From contig JAKOGH010000783.1 in the NCBI GenBank assembly GCA_024811115.1, positions 124,001 through 188,000 of the forward strand: a stretch of DNA of 64,000 nucleotides, in the 5' to 3' direction. The stretch's first letter is position 1; each line of letters starts with the position of its first letter. The position numbers and the translations under genes were made by a program. The notes beneath the pieces are model-generated. The model was not told the DNA's origin. It did not search any database and saw only the letters and a program-made list of their open reading frames with translations. Shown here one piece after another: positions 1-11,300 of the stretch. The stretch comes from Terana coerulea (taxonomy: Eukaryota; Basidiomycota; Agaricomycetes; Polyporales; Phanerochaetaceae).

Positions 1-1746
1 CAGCTGGGAGATGGTCCAGAAGGAGAAGGAAGACATGCTCCACGTCCTGGACTTCCCGTACAACGGCGAGACCCTTCCGGAGTACATTATCGGAGACGGC
101 AAGCTCACTAATAACCGTCATCATTTGTATGTGTGCCCTCACCCTTCGCGTTGTGTGTTGTTCTCATGCATTCGTGTAGTGTCCGTAACCACGGTGGCGT
201 GCCCGATATTGACGAGGACGCGATGGAGTTCGAGATCGGTGGGCTTGTCAAGAACCCCGTGAAGATCTCCCTGCGGGATCTCAAGGATCCCAACATCTTC
301 CCGTGAGTTACGGGCTCTGAGTTGGTCGTCAAACTACTAGCCGCTGACATCCTCACTACAGCCAGGCGGAATTAACCGTCACCTTGCAATGCAGCGGCAC
401 CCGTCGTCGCGAGCAAATCTCCGAGTACCCGGGTGATGGCGACGAGCTCATCAACGCCCCGTGGGGTGAGGGCGCCATGTACGTCCCGCTCCCATCATCC
501 CCCGCCACTGCACTGACGCATATATCCGCAGCGGCACGGCGGTCTACCGCGGCGTCCCGCTCAAGAAGGTGCTGAAGCTCGCCGCGGGCGGGATCCTGCC
601 CGAGTGCAAGCACCTCGAGTTCATCGGCGCGGACACGTACTTCAAGAAGGGGCAGGTGTACAACTACGCCGTCTCCGTGCCGTGGCGCAAGGTGCGGAAC
701 AACGAGGAGGTGCTGCTCGCGTGGGAGATGAACGGCGAGCCGCTGCCCAAGATCCACGGCGGCCCGCTCCGCGTCGTCGTCGCGGGCTACATCGGCGCGC
801 GCAGCTGCAAGTGGGTGTACCGCATCAACGCGCTCGAGGAGCCGAGCTTCGGGCCCGTGCAGCGGGCGGAGTACTTGTACTACAACCAGCAGGTGCGTCG
901 CGTGTTGTTGTATCTGTGCATGGCGAGACTGAGGGTGCTTGGTTTGCTAGATCGGCAAGCAGAATGTGGCGATCAGCAATGGCTTTTCTATCCAGGCTAT
1001 GCCTGTCTCGTATGTGACTTTCTGAGTGTGGCACACTGCCTCACTGCTCACTCGTTACGCTCTGCAGGAGCGCCATCATGACGCCCGGTAACATGGACGT
1101 CGTCATCCACGATGGCAAGATCGAGATGAAAGGCTGGGCATACAGCGGAAACGGCAACTGGGTCGAGCGCGTCGAAATCAGTCCCGATGGGTGAGCATCC
1201 AGCTTCGCATTCGATGGTATGACAAGCTGAGTTATATTTTCACGTAGTGGCCACATCTGGTACGCTGTCCCACCCGAGAACTTGACCAAGAAGGTGCGCT
1301 TGCTCTCGCCGACTCGCGTAACAACCGCAGACTGACTTCGCCCTGTTGCAGCACTACCACGCGTGGCGGCTGTGGAAGATCGACATCCCCGTTGAGGCCG
1401 AGGGCTGGCTCGAGTTCGCCGTGCGCACCTGGGACTCGTCCAACAACACCGAGCCGACCTACGTCCGGTCCGCCTGGAAGTAAGCCCTCCTCCCATGTCT
1501 TCTTTGACGTCTTGTTCACGCCGCGGCGCCCGCCACAGCTGGGACCTGCACGTCACGTCCTCCGCGCACCGCATCAAGCTGTACAGCGTCAACCGCTCGC
1601 GGCCGGCGACGGCGCGGCGTCTGAAGGAGCTCGAGGAGAAGGGCGAGAGCTTCCTGCCGCTGACGAAGCCGCTGCCGTTTGAGGTCGAGTCGTTCGCGTC
1701 GTATGAGGCGGCGTACAAGAAGGATCCGCGGGAGCCGGAGGATTGA
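1..1746 (+). CDS. Sulfite oxidase-like molybdopterin oxidoreductase (5' partial)
   Basis: Nine exons can be joined in frame: up to 126, then 180-302, 362-478, 532-892, 951-1009, 1068-1190, 1248-1293, 1352-1479 and 1539-1746, all with GT-AG borders. The product shows the sulfite oxidase fold: RNHGGVPDID near the start, LQCSGTRRR with the expected Mo-binding cysteine, the GVPLKKVL and GEPLPKIHGGPLRVVV segments, then GARSCKW. From about 1068 it enters the Mo-co dimerisation domain (MTPGNMDVV, GWAYSGNGNWVERVEIS). Enzymes of this family oxidise sulfite to sulfate with a molybdopterin cofactor. No haem b5 domain is visible. The reading frame is open to base 1, so the true start probably lies left of the window, although the ATG at 11 is possible. 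Substrate is inferred from family; nitrate-reductase-like or protein-methionine-sulfoxide relatives are less likely because of the GARxxKW and dimerisation segments. Confidence 0.9.
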
Positions 1747-2237
1747 GATGTCGCGGCTGAGAATGTCAGGGACTGTCGTGGTAGAAATCGGCCGGTGTTG
1801 GAACCTACTGTAAGATTATGATTCGAAGGCCGCGGATTCGTGTGAGTGCCCGTGCAGTATGCCGCTTCTTTTGTATTGTAACAGCAGTTCGCAAGCATTG
1901 TGTAGATTAATTTTCTAGCCTCCAAGCAGGTTTACCAAACGATCATAACCTTAGAAGGGTCTGGTTCTCACTGAGTTTCCAGTGAGGCTCACGCGTATGG
2001 ACATGTGCACAAAATCTGGCGCCATCTCATTCGGTAGATCTCCGCATACAAAGCAGCGTGTGGTGTGGATGACCCCCTACAGACTGTGTTCAGCACTCGC
2101 GTCACACCGTGAAGTGCGTACCGTACATAGGCTTTGAAAGTCCGCCTAACATTGCTGTCATTCAATTGGTGAGCATGCAAATAATGACTTGGAAGCTTGT
2201 GTACACCAGTTTCAATGTCTACCCGTTGAACAGGGCC
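1747..2237. other. Intergenic, sulfite oxidase 3' end to MYND gene
   Basis: About 490 bp holding the 3' flank of the sulfite oxidase gene and the upstream region of the MYND gene. Nothing beyond short chance reading frames is seen. Confidence 0.5.
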
Positions 2238-4212
2238 ATGAATCCTCAGAACGTCGCTGCCGCCGCGCCGCTCATTGCGCATGGCCTGGATCCAGCTGCA
2301 ATGACAAAATTGCTCGTCCAAAATCACAGGCTGGACCGTCATCTGGACCGCCTTTCGATACCTCGCGCTGTTGCGGGCCGCGTGCTTGTACCTGAGGAAG
2401 GTGTCTTTGACGATGGCATGTGGAAGGCCCTCCTCGACACACAATTCGCAGAGGCCCTGTTCACAATCGTTGACGATACGTACTTATTTGGCTATACCAA
2501 GGAGGAGCTGGTAGGTTGGTCCACCGACCTGCGCACATACCGCACCGCAACGCGAGTGAGTGCAATCCATTCTTCGCCTCCATCTGTACTACACGGCTGA
2601 TCCGCGCTTCCTGTCGGAACGATAGCCGTATATCGTGTGGATCTGCCAAATCTTCGCAAGTTCGCTCAGGTTCTTGGTTCGAGCGTGCCGCTCGGGCTTT
2701 GCCAATTTTCAAGGTTACCAAGGCCGTATTCTGGGTAATGTAGACCTCATGACGCGCAACTCATTCAGAATGTGGCGCAACCTCTGGGAGATCAGGACGC
2801 CGTTCATAGACTCACAACCGGAATGTGTGGATGATGACAACGACGTATCGCCAAAGGTGGTGCACTCCGCCATATCATGGATTGCCTTCACGCTGTCACA
2901 ACTAAGGCGTTACCGCTGGTAAACTTTTGATGTCTGCCTCTATTGCTTGCATCTCATTTATTCATTAGGGCAGCGGATATCAGCCAAGAGCTGAGAGAGA
3001 GTCATATACCCCACGTTCTGTTGGTCATTTGGATTCACGCCAAGGACCAGGAAAGCCGGATATACGCCTCCCGTGTGCTGCTAGACGAGCTGGAAGCCAG
3101 GTTTATTAAGCAAGGCGATCACGGGAAACAGTCCGCGTTTTTCAAAGAGGCGGTTACGGACGGCTGCACAAGTCCCTCTAAGATTGCTGCCGCGTTTTGG
3201 CGCGACTTCAGGACAACAACGCAAGATATCACCCAAGTGCTCTACCTGGCACTACGGAAACTACGTGTTCTTGATCCCACGAGCGACTGGACCACACCTG
3301 GCGGGGATAAGGGTGCCGGGTTTAAGGAAACCTTTAGTCCTCGTCTCGTTGCAGGGAGCTTAGCTGCCTGGCGAAGCCATATGTGCATGGGAGAAGAAGC
3401 CGATCCGGATACCAATCTCGAGATCATCATCCTGGAATGTGGTTATCTCACGTACGTACTCTCAGTGATCGAACTTTCTAACAAATCGTTGAAGCCTCAA
3501 CTTCAATTTACCTCAATGATACAGACTCACTATTATTCCGCCACATGCAGCCCCATGTGAGCACCGCGCAGCCTGCATACATGGCATAATAGCCCTGGTC
3601 GCAAGGGGATGGCTCCCGCATGTGCAAAGAATGACTCCCGCGCAAAAAGTGGCATGCGTACGTCTCATCCTTCCGTCTCTGCGCAAGCTAGCATACTCAC
3701 CGTTCCGGCGTTGCCTAAAGAGAGCCTGTTCGTAGTCATCAGTTTTTGTCGCCGCTGGGTGGCAAACTTTCCATCGACAGGGAAAACTATAACCTCGGAA
3801 CATGCAGCGCTCCTCCGCTTCAGCCGCAAGCTGTGGCAAGAAGCCACGGACGACCTGCGTGCGCGAAAGCTCCACCAAATTCCAGCAAGCCACACATTCA
3901 AGCCCGCGTTTGATGCGTGGATGAGTCTGGGGAGGGCCTTACGCGAGACTGACGGGCATATGCAGTCGGACGAGCCAGATGCCTACCAATTCTCGCCGGT
4001 GGAAAGGTGCAACTGGCACGATTGCTTGTGCAGCGTGCACAGGCCCTTACATAAACTCCGAGCATGTGAAGGGTGCTGGGGTGCATATTATTGCAGCCCG
4101 TCGTGCCAGAAGAGGTGTGTGGCCGATGCTTCTTCGAGTGCTCCTTTGATGTCTAACGTATTCCAGTGACTGGGAGCGAGGCGGGCACCAGCACCGATGC
4201 CGCAGCCTTTAG
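2238..4212 (+). CDS. MYND-type zinc finger protein
   Basis: Seen: exon 1 starts MNPQNVAAAAPLIAHGLD at 2238 and ends at a gtgagt donor. Exon 2 is 2626-2918 and exon 3 begins at 2969. A last intron at 4115-4166 separates CQK from SDWERGGHQHRC. The C-terminus is a MYND finger: CNWHDCLC at the front, CEGCWGAYYCSPSCQ, then DW with H and C ligands. Known: MYND fingers bind proline-rich partner peptides, and basidiomycetes have many such proteins with an alpha-helical N-terminal half of unknown role. The exon junction around 3640-3740 is uncertain: the clearest reading needs a weak GAG acceptor or carries a one-base frame slip. The overall call rests on the finger and on the continuous helical region before it. 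Confidence 0.75.
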
Positions 4213-4749
4213 TGCTCGCAATCGGAACGCTATACGCATGTCGTGATCGTCGGCGGCGTCGGCTGGCGCCTGAAGCTATATGCCATGACTTGTTATTAAA
4301 CCCAACGTAGCGGCTCATAGCATTGCACGAGGACTTGGTATACTGGTTGCACAGGTAGTGGCGTTTAATCTATGTGGTAAGACCCGCATTCGTGTAGGTG
4401 TAATACGTATGTAAGTCTTGAATAATGTTACAGAAATCGGAAAGTGTATCAGACATTCAGCGCAAGCTCCGGTATCGTCGTCTCCTCGGCCTCCCACTCT
4501 TCTGTATCCTCTTCTACCTCGCATCCTCCTTCCCCTTTTCCAACCCCCTCTCGGCCTATGCGGAAGAGCGCAAGGAAGACTTGAGGTTGGCCAACGCCTT
4601 ACCAAGTTCGTTGAGGAGCACTCGAAGTGGACTCAACTCGCTGAACATGGTAGAGGCGCTGTCCCATGAGCCCCAACGAAGGGAGTCATGTACCTTGTTC
4701 GTCTTCTTCAGGTTCTTCACGATTCGTCGTTGGCCGAGCTCCGCTTCAT
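4213..4749. other. Intergenic between convergent 3' ends
   Basis: About 540 bp between the stop of the MYND gene and the stop of the opposing coiled-coil gene. It is partly CT-rich around 4480-4550. No gene is recognised. Confidence 0.5.
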
Positions 4750-6885
4750 CTACTCCGTGTTCTCGATCTCCTTCAACTCCGCCCGGAGAAGTGCCAGGGC
4801 GCCCTCTTGCGTAGAGACAGCCTGGCATGCATCGGCGAGCTCTTCCTCGGCGGCCGCCAACGACTTCTCGAGATCGCCGGGGAACATGTTCGAATCGAAC
4901 TCGGCCAAATCAGTCCGAGAAAGGAGGACCGCGATCCGGGCCTTGAGGTCGTCGAGGGACTCGGCGAGGTCCTCCACGAAGGCGTTGCCGACATCGCGAG
5001 AACGCTGATAAGCTGCCAGTGCGTCGTGGTGACGCTGTTTGTCGTCCTCGTAGGCCCAAGTCCCTTTCTTCAGTTCCTTCTCTGTGGCCTTCAGAGACAC
5101 CCACTCCGCTTCAAAGCGCCGACTGGCCGCCGCGAGCTCGGCAGCGGCGAAAGCCTCCTTCTCGTCTTGCTGCGCCGTGAGAGTAGCCCGCCGTGTGCGA
5201 AGAAGACGCACTTCCTTGTCGGCCTTCTCGCGCTTGACCTTCTCGGCGGCCAGGGTGGTGTTCAGCGCGACGAGCTCGGCGGTTTCTCGCTCGTCCTCCT
5301 TCGTGCACCAACTCATGTGCATGCGGTGTTCTACGACGGCGAAGTCCAAGGTCGGACGGATGCTCGCCGAGTGCTCTTGCACGGCGGCAAGGACGATGTC
5401 GAGATGGGCAGCGTCGGTTTCGAGCTTAGAGATGGCGTCAAGACACGTCTTGCGGTCGTCGACAGCGTCTGAAGAGAGTGTCGCCAGGTCGTGAGCGCGA
5501 CAAGAGTGAGCCTCAGCCAGATCAGCCTCGAGCTCCGCGTAGGTCGAGACGAGAGACTCGTAGGCTTCCTGAAGTTCCTCGTGTTCGGCCGCGAGGTCGT
5601 CAAGCGTAGTGGTGCGAGCATTCAGGTCGTTGAGCGCAGAGCTGAGTTGGGCGTCGAGCGGCGCGATGTTGCCGTTATGCGCCTGCTGAGTGTGGTGAGT
5701 GGTCGCCTTGGTTGTCTCGGTGCTCGCGCGGATGGCGGCGATCTCGCGCTCGAGGGCGGCGATGTCGTCCTGAAGTGCTGCAGCCAAGGCGTCGTGCTCA
5801 CGATGCAGAGCAGCTGTTTCTTGGGTAAGAGCGTCGAGCTTGGCGTAATTCGCGATCTTGGTTCTCCCCAGCTCCTTTTCGAGAAGAATGCGGTCAAGGT
5901 CAAGACGCCCCTCCTTGGCACGGGCAGCATCACAGGCCGCGTGAACCTTCCGGTAGTGTCCCGCCGTCTTCATAATCTTCGCGGCGCCATTGCGTTTGCT
6001 GGACGACGTGCGCAGGCGATGAGCCGCAATACGTGCCGTGAGCGCCTCGAGTTCGACGAGCTTGTCAGCGTAGGACGCTGCCTTATCGTCCGACAGGCTC
6101 TTGAGGGTGGCAGATCGACTTTCAACCTTGACATGCGATAACTCGAGGCGTGTCAGTAACGAAGCGTACCAAAATAATTTAGGTGTGGCTTACCACATGG
6201 GCCTCAAGCTCTGTTTGAAGGTTATGACATCCGTTAAGAAGCTGAGACAGCGTGCGGAGCTGATCCTCCTTTCGAGAAGCGCATCGTTCGATCTCGTGGG
6301 CTCGAGCCTCAACGTGTGTCGTATATTCGCAAAGCTTGGCCTGCATGGTTACATTCTCTTCATGCTGTTCGGCGACAAAGCGCTCGAGTTCATTGATACC
6401 GAATATGAACTTGAAGGCTAAGACCATTGCGACCTGAACCGATGGCAGCTGTGGAGATGATGTCAGCCACATGGCTCGCCCATAACGAGCGTCGAAGCAC
6501 TCACCGTCGAGAGCCAAAGGATGAGAACAAGTACCAGTTCACGCAGGAAGCTGCGAGCGAACACTTCCGTTACAGGTCCATAAGCAAGGTATCGATACCC
6601 AAGGCAGGTGCAGGCATGAGATACTCCTGAAGGCGACGAGGTGACGAGCGAGGACAAGGTAGCAGTGATTTCGCAGAAGTATTGACCAGCATCGTCGAGA
6701 GAGAGCTGGGAGGCGGAAGGACCGAAAGAACCAGAGAGGAGGCCAGCCAGATAGATAGCCAAGATCCCGAAAGTCTCGAAGACGGGACAGAGAGTGCTCT
6801 GCGCTGCCTGGAGGGTGGCAGCAAGAACATACAAGACCAACTCGTAGAGAGTGGGCACTGCGCCTCTGTTCAGAACATTGAACAT
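4750..6885 (-). CDS. Multipass membrane plus long coiled-coil protein, unknown
   Basis: Three exons join in phase: 6505-6885, 6194-6448 and 4750-6141, giving about 675 aa. The first ~190 residues hold hydrophobic stretches that look like membrane segments (LYELVLYVLAATL, FGILAIYLAGLLSG, ELVLVLILWLS, VAMVLAFKFIFGI). The remaining ~480 residues are charged, Ala/Glu/Leu/Lys-rich and almost continuously heptad-like, with few prolines, as expected of a long coiled coil. No catalytic motif is visible and no named family is recognised. A membrane-anchored tether or scaffold is an inference from this layout. An in-frame ATG at 6927 would add 14 residues; 6885 is preferred because MFNVLN starts the segment leading into the first membrane helix. 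Confidence 0.65.
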
Positions 6886-7176
6886 GATGTGTGAGACGAT
6901 CGAGACGATGTGGAGAACGCAACTCATTTATACGCAGCTAACGAGGCTAACGGCTGACCGTGATGACCATGTCCAACAGCTTCTGAGGCTGACCAGGCAA
7001 GTATCAACGGCTCATACCATCGTAAGCGCCCAGTCAGCTTGTGAATGCCACCCGCGCAAAACTGCCAGCTTCATCCTGTTCCCGTAAGTAAAGACCCGTT
7101 ATACAAGAGAGATACAATGACATTACATGAGCGTCGGAGATAAAGCAAGCAACACCGCGTAGTCTTACAAACATGT

Positions 7177-8086
7177 TCACCGTTTCCGGGTCATTATGTG
7201 TACTGTGTCGCTCAGAGTCTGGCACTCCTCTTCCAACCTGCGATGGGCAATTCTATAAGCGCAATACCTTCACGTCAATATCAAAATCAACTTACTCTCT
7301 AATCTTCCGTTCCAAGTCATCTATCTGCGCGTCTCTCATTGACATACTCTTCTCGTATTCTTGTACCTTTCTTTCGAGCTTCCCGATGTATTCCGGGGCT
7401 TTCGAGAGTACTTCCAACTGGGCCCGCATGGAGTTGGCAAAAGAAGATGTGGAGGAAGTGCTTGAGCCTTGGGATAGCGCATCTTTCTCTTGTGGTAAGG
7501 GTATCTCCTAGAGTATGACTAATAAGGGATGTTCTCACGAACGAAGGGCACTAAACAGACTTACCAATTCGTACTGGTTGGGGTCCAGCAAGTCAGCAAC
7601 CGCCGCGGTAGACGTCGGCGAGTTCGGATATAGCACAGGTTCAGGACTGCTGCGTGGGGGCGTAAGCATCCCAGGACGCTCTGTTTGGCGAGTGTCCTGC
7701 TTAGTGGATGTGTTCCCTGCTGTTACGTCCGGACGATGCGTAGCATTTGAGCTTCCGCCTGGCCGAAACTGGCCCTTGGAAGGAGAGGTCCAGAATTGGG
7801 TTTCTTCGTCTTGACCCTCTCGCGGCACAAGGTTCGACGGGGTAGTGATTGGGAATAGACTTCCAGCAGTAATCGACCCCTTTGTGGGAGTCGTCCGAGT
7901 AGAGTCCAGGCCCGCCTGAATGCTGATCCGCCGTCGTTCCCGTTGCTCAGGAGTGAGCGTCGCGGAAGACCTGGTGGGCGTTCCCCCTTGCATATTCGCG
8001 AACCGCTTCGACGGTGTGCGTGGTTCGTCGCCGGTGGGTGTCTCTTCTCGCGGTCGCTTTTGACCTGCGTGCTGACTACTGGCCAT
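7177..8086 (-). CDS. Disordered protein with short C-terminal coiled coil, unknown
   Basis: Three exons (7565-8086, 7296-7507, 7177-7252) with clean GT-AG borders encode about 269 aa beginning MASSQHAGQKRPREE. The first two thirds are Ser/Thr/Pro-rich and likely disordered, with a KRPREE basic patch resembling a nuclear signal and several TP/SP sites (TPSKRF, TPTR, TTPTKG, LTPPRSSPEP) that could be proline-directed kinase targets. The C-terminal ~60 residues form a probable coiled coil (KLERKVQEYEKSMSMRD, then DDLERKIREIAHRRLEEE). It does not match a family I recognise. A nuclear, cell-cycle-regulated adaptor is a guess from composition only. Confidence 0.6.
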
Positions 8087-8466
8087 GGTCTCAGCTGGTT
8101 CTGTGAAATTCGAAATATCTTTCGTGTGGTGCGGGGAGCGGGATATTGGTTGGCTGAGTGACCACCCTGGAAAGATGTCAGTCAAATAATAGTAGCAGTG
8201 CAAGACCAACTCAACAAAAGAAGTTACAGCGCTCTTCCTGAGGTAATCCGCAGCTGTAGAATGCACTGCATGAGAATTCCAATTATTACTCTCTGTACAG
8301 CACGACTACTGAGCAATAACAAAGGTGCTCACCGGCCTGGGTGTGAGGGGGATCTGCTGACTGATTTTTCGCGACCTCGTCGTGTATGTAGCACCTGACA
8401 ATTCCGTCGTCTGAGCGTGCACTAGCAATGTGCACAATTGTAGGAGATATAGGAGGAGGGATAGCG

Positions 8467-10132
8467 TCAGACTCCTCTTTCATGTGCTCATGTACTCTGG
8501 GTTCAAGAGAGAGTGACCTAATTAGGGGCCACACAGACGCTTTGCTGCTTTACCAGAATAGAACGTGCTTCTCACGCACTCCCGACGCTGAGGCGCTTCC
8601 GACACTTCAGGCCTTTAGCCGACCTCTTCGTTAACCAAAACCAACAGGTGGTGGCAGCCATGCTGTCCGTACTGAGACAGGACGCAAGAAGCCTCACACA
8701 CTCGTTACGGGCTGTCCACTGTCGCTTCGCTACCACCGCTTTCGTTCCTCCTGCGGCGGGAAGAACCTTCGAGCCCCCTAACAGGTCTGGGAATAACCGG
8801 CGAGGGAACAGGAGGGACGGAGGAGATCCTCGGCTGCGACGGAGAGAACCCCCAAAACCCAAGCCAGAGTCGCCCAACACCTTCACCGGCCATGCAGAGT
8901 TCCACGACAGCGTCGACGGCCTCGAGGCCGCCATTGCATACGCGCGTGCGGCCTTGAAGAAGCTGCAGCTCATGCCCCTGCCGCAATTCGCCCGCGAGGC
9001 CATCCCGCCGTCGCAGCCAGCGTGGATGAACAAGGCCGCGCTGGCCGAGTACTTGGGCATGAAGCTCAAGCCGTCGCGACACGCGCGCATCATCACTCTG
9101 CTGCAGCAGCTGGACCAGTACCGGCGGATCGCCACCGTCGCGGGCTACGAAGAGCTCGCCGTCACGATCAACGGCGTCCTCGAGGTGTTCGAGCGCGAGG
9201 ACAAGGAGCAGTTCCTCTCGCGCGGAAACAGGAAGCCGGTGCCGTTTGACGAGTACGGACGGACGTACACGGTCGGTCGGCGAAAGGAGAGCGCGGCTCG
9301 CGTCTGGGTCATCCCGAGCCACGTCGCTTCGCAAGCTGCCCCGGACGCTTTGGCAGAGACCGCGTCCACTGAAGACCAGGCTCCCGACGTATTGAGCGGG
9401 CTGCCCGCCTCTATGCCCAAAACACCCCAGCTCTCACAACGGGCCGCTCCAAAAGTCCCTGCCACCAACATCATCGTCAACAACGCGCCTCTCGTGGAGT
9501 ACTTGTGCGTATGCCTCTGCTGATGCCGAATACTTGTTGAAGTTTAACGTTCGCTTCCAGTGCGAGCCCGCAAGACAGAGAGCGCATTATCCGACCGTTG
9601 AAGCTCGCGGGACTGCTCGGCGCCTTCAACGTGTTCGCTATCACGCGTGGAGGCGGAACGACCGGCCAGGCAGGCGCAATCTCTCTTGCCCTGGCCAAGG
9701 GCATCGTCGCACACGTGCCAGACGCGACGCCAATACTGCGCAAGGGTGCGTTCGCCGTGTCTCTTGCATTGCCCACAGTGATCTCCTAACGCTATATTGC
9801 CAGCCAAACTGTTACTCCGTGACCCGAGGATGGTGGAGCGTAAGAAGCCTGGTCTACGCAAGGCCCGTGCCGCCGTACGTTCTTTCCGTGCTTCGGCCTA
9901 TTTCCACTCGACTGACCGCCCTGTGCACAGTACACCTGGGTCAAGCGTTGATCCTCTTTGCATCAGTATCTTATACACTGCTCTCTATCCTAATGCAACT
10001 GCCGTGCTGGAATGTCGCACTCTTGTGTTGAGACTCGGTCGAGTTGTAAGCGTGTCGGCAAACGTGTGCTTTAAATATGTAAGTGGCCTATCCGTCTATC
10101 CGTCCACAACACGACCATCAGCTCAGACATTT
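8467..10132 (+). repeat. Segmental duplication, copy 1 (contains intact MRPS9)
   Basis: This stretch matches 18979-20635 in the same orientation, about 10.5 kb downstream. Similarity starts at CAGACTCCTCTTTCATG and stops after CTCAGACATT, so promoter, introns and 3' flank are included. Hand comparison of the first exon gives roughly 98% identity (about 14 substitutions plus two one-base indels in 845 bp). Presence of introns shows it was copied as DNA, not by retroposition. Confidence 0.95.
8660..9951 (+). CDS. MRPS9: Mitochondrial small-subunit ribosomal protein S9 (uS9m), intact copy
   Basis: Four exons join in frame: 8660-9504, 9561-9745, 9804-9874 and 9931-9951, giving 373 aa. The N-terminus ([20 protein letters not shown]) is basic and hydroxylated with few acids, as in mitochondrial presequences. 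A fungal-type linker follows, then the conserved uS9 core: [68 protein letters not shown], and the hallmark terminal WVKR. uS9 binds the head of the small subunit with its C-terminal tail reaching the P-site tRNA. Exon 2 reads [15 protein letters not shown] only with this copy's sequence at 9576-9585, which supports its integrity. The neighbouring gene at 7177-8086 is divergent from it. Confidence 0.95.
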
Positions 10133-11300
10133 GCAGGCCTCGACCGCCATCACACCATATTCCGAGGTCTCGTCCTTTCGGCGGCGGGGCACCGCGAACT
10201 CGGGCGCATACGACGGCTATGCCGTCGGTTCCGACGCCGCGAGCCGCTCTCGGTAGTCCAGCGATCGCGCCAGTCAACAACCTCGAATGTCACGGTGCCG
10301 CAGCCTCCTCGGTGAGCCTCCTTCCTTCGTCTGACCGCTTCCGTGCTCAACTGGACATGGCAGACGTGACCGAGCGGGAGGGGCCTGGACGCAAAACGCG
10401 CGCGCCGGCACAACAGGTCAAGACAAGAAGGACTCACGCGCCATACGAGAGAAATGGCAGACATCACGGACACCGCACAGTGGCAGCCTCGCGAGGCTGA
10501 ATGCAGTGCGCGTGTGCGCGATAAATGACTGGCAAGCCCGCGCACGCTGCCTCCGCCGTTGGGTCGCGACCAGCACGCCTGCCCACGTGTCAAGAGTCAG
10601 CCAAGCCCTCCAAGAACGAGAGGAACGGGACATACGGGGGCCGAGAAGGTCAAGCATCGCAACGCTGCGGAGCTCGACCGCACTACCGCGCGGCGCGTGA
10701 CAACGCCAATGAGCAAGCCGAGCATGCTCGGTGCACAACATGCCGCGCAGCCCACCCGCGGCGTCGAGAACTATCCTCTCCGGGCAGATGAACGCCGTGT
10801 CCCTTTGCCCGCGGCCGAAGTCGCGGCGCAGAGCATCTCGCCATTGCCTGCACATCAAAGTATGGGCACCTGCCGACCGTCGGCCTAAGAGATTGCAAAG
10901 AACGGGCGCAACGACGTACTGGTGTAGTGGACGATGCCTCAGAGCGAGACGAACGCACGGGACACCAAATGGCCGGTTCCGCGACATCGTCGACATGCTC
11001 GGCTGGTGCTTGCCCGCGGACGCGGCATGGCTGTCGACGAGCACGGGTCGCCGGGGAGCGCGAGGCACGCCGCTCCATATCAAGCGCAGACGCGCAGAAC
11101 GCTCGCCGCGACTACGGGCATGCGGAGTACACGTACAGTGCACGCTCGCTATCAAGCCGCCGCACATACAAGTGCACGGGACACTGCGGCTATAAATGAG
11201 GAGAGCCATGAGCTTCACCAAGCAAGAGGGTAAGCAAAGACTCACGTATAGTCCCCTATGCACCCCAGTACTAACGTCCGACAATGCGGTCACCTAACCC
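10133..11300. other. GC-rich gene-poor segment, start of the island
   Basis: About 1.2 kb with long overlapping open frames on both strands, all Arg/Ala/Cys-rich, as expected of GC-rich non-coding DNA. A Pro/Ala-rich frame at about 10135-10312 ends at a consensus gtgagc donor and could be an exon relic, but the next plausible acceptor puts a stop immediately in frame. No gene is called. Confidence 0.5.

Noticed and set aside
2675..2700. tRNA-like B box (GGTTCGAGCG)
   Set aside because: No matching A box or acceptor stem, and it lies in a coding exon of the MYND gene.
4773..5494. Plus-strand and alternate-frame Ser/Arg frames over the coiled-coil gene
   Set aside because: They are complements and frame shifts of the Glu/Ala/Leu-rich coding sequence.
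9505..9580. Idea that S9 copy 1, not copy 2, carries the exon-2 frameshift
   Set aside because: Joining TT to T at 9504/9561 gives [15 protein letters not shown] in copy 1, matching the family; copy 2's extra C breaks it.
10418..11293. 291-codon minus-strand frame in the island
   Set aside because: Overlaps several equally open frames on both strands, is Arg/Cys-rich throughout and has no domain, so GC bias explains it better than a gene.
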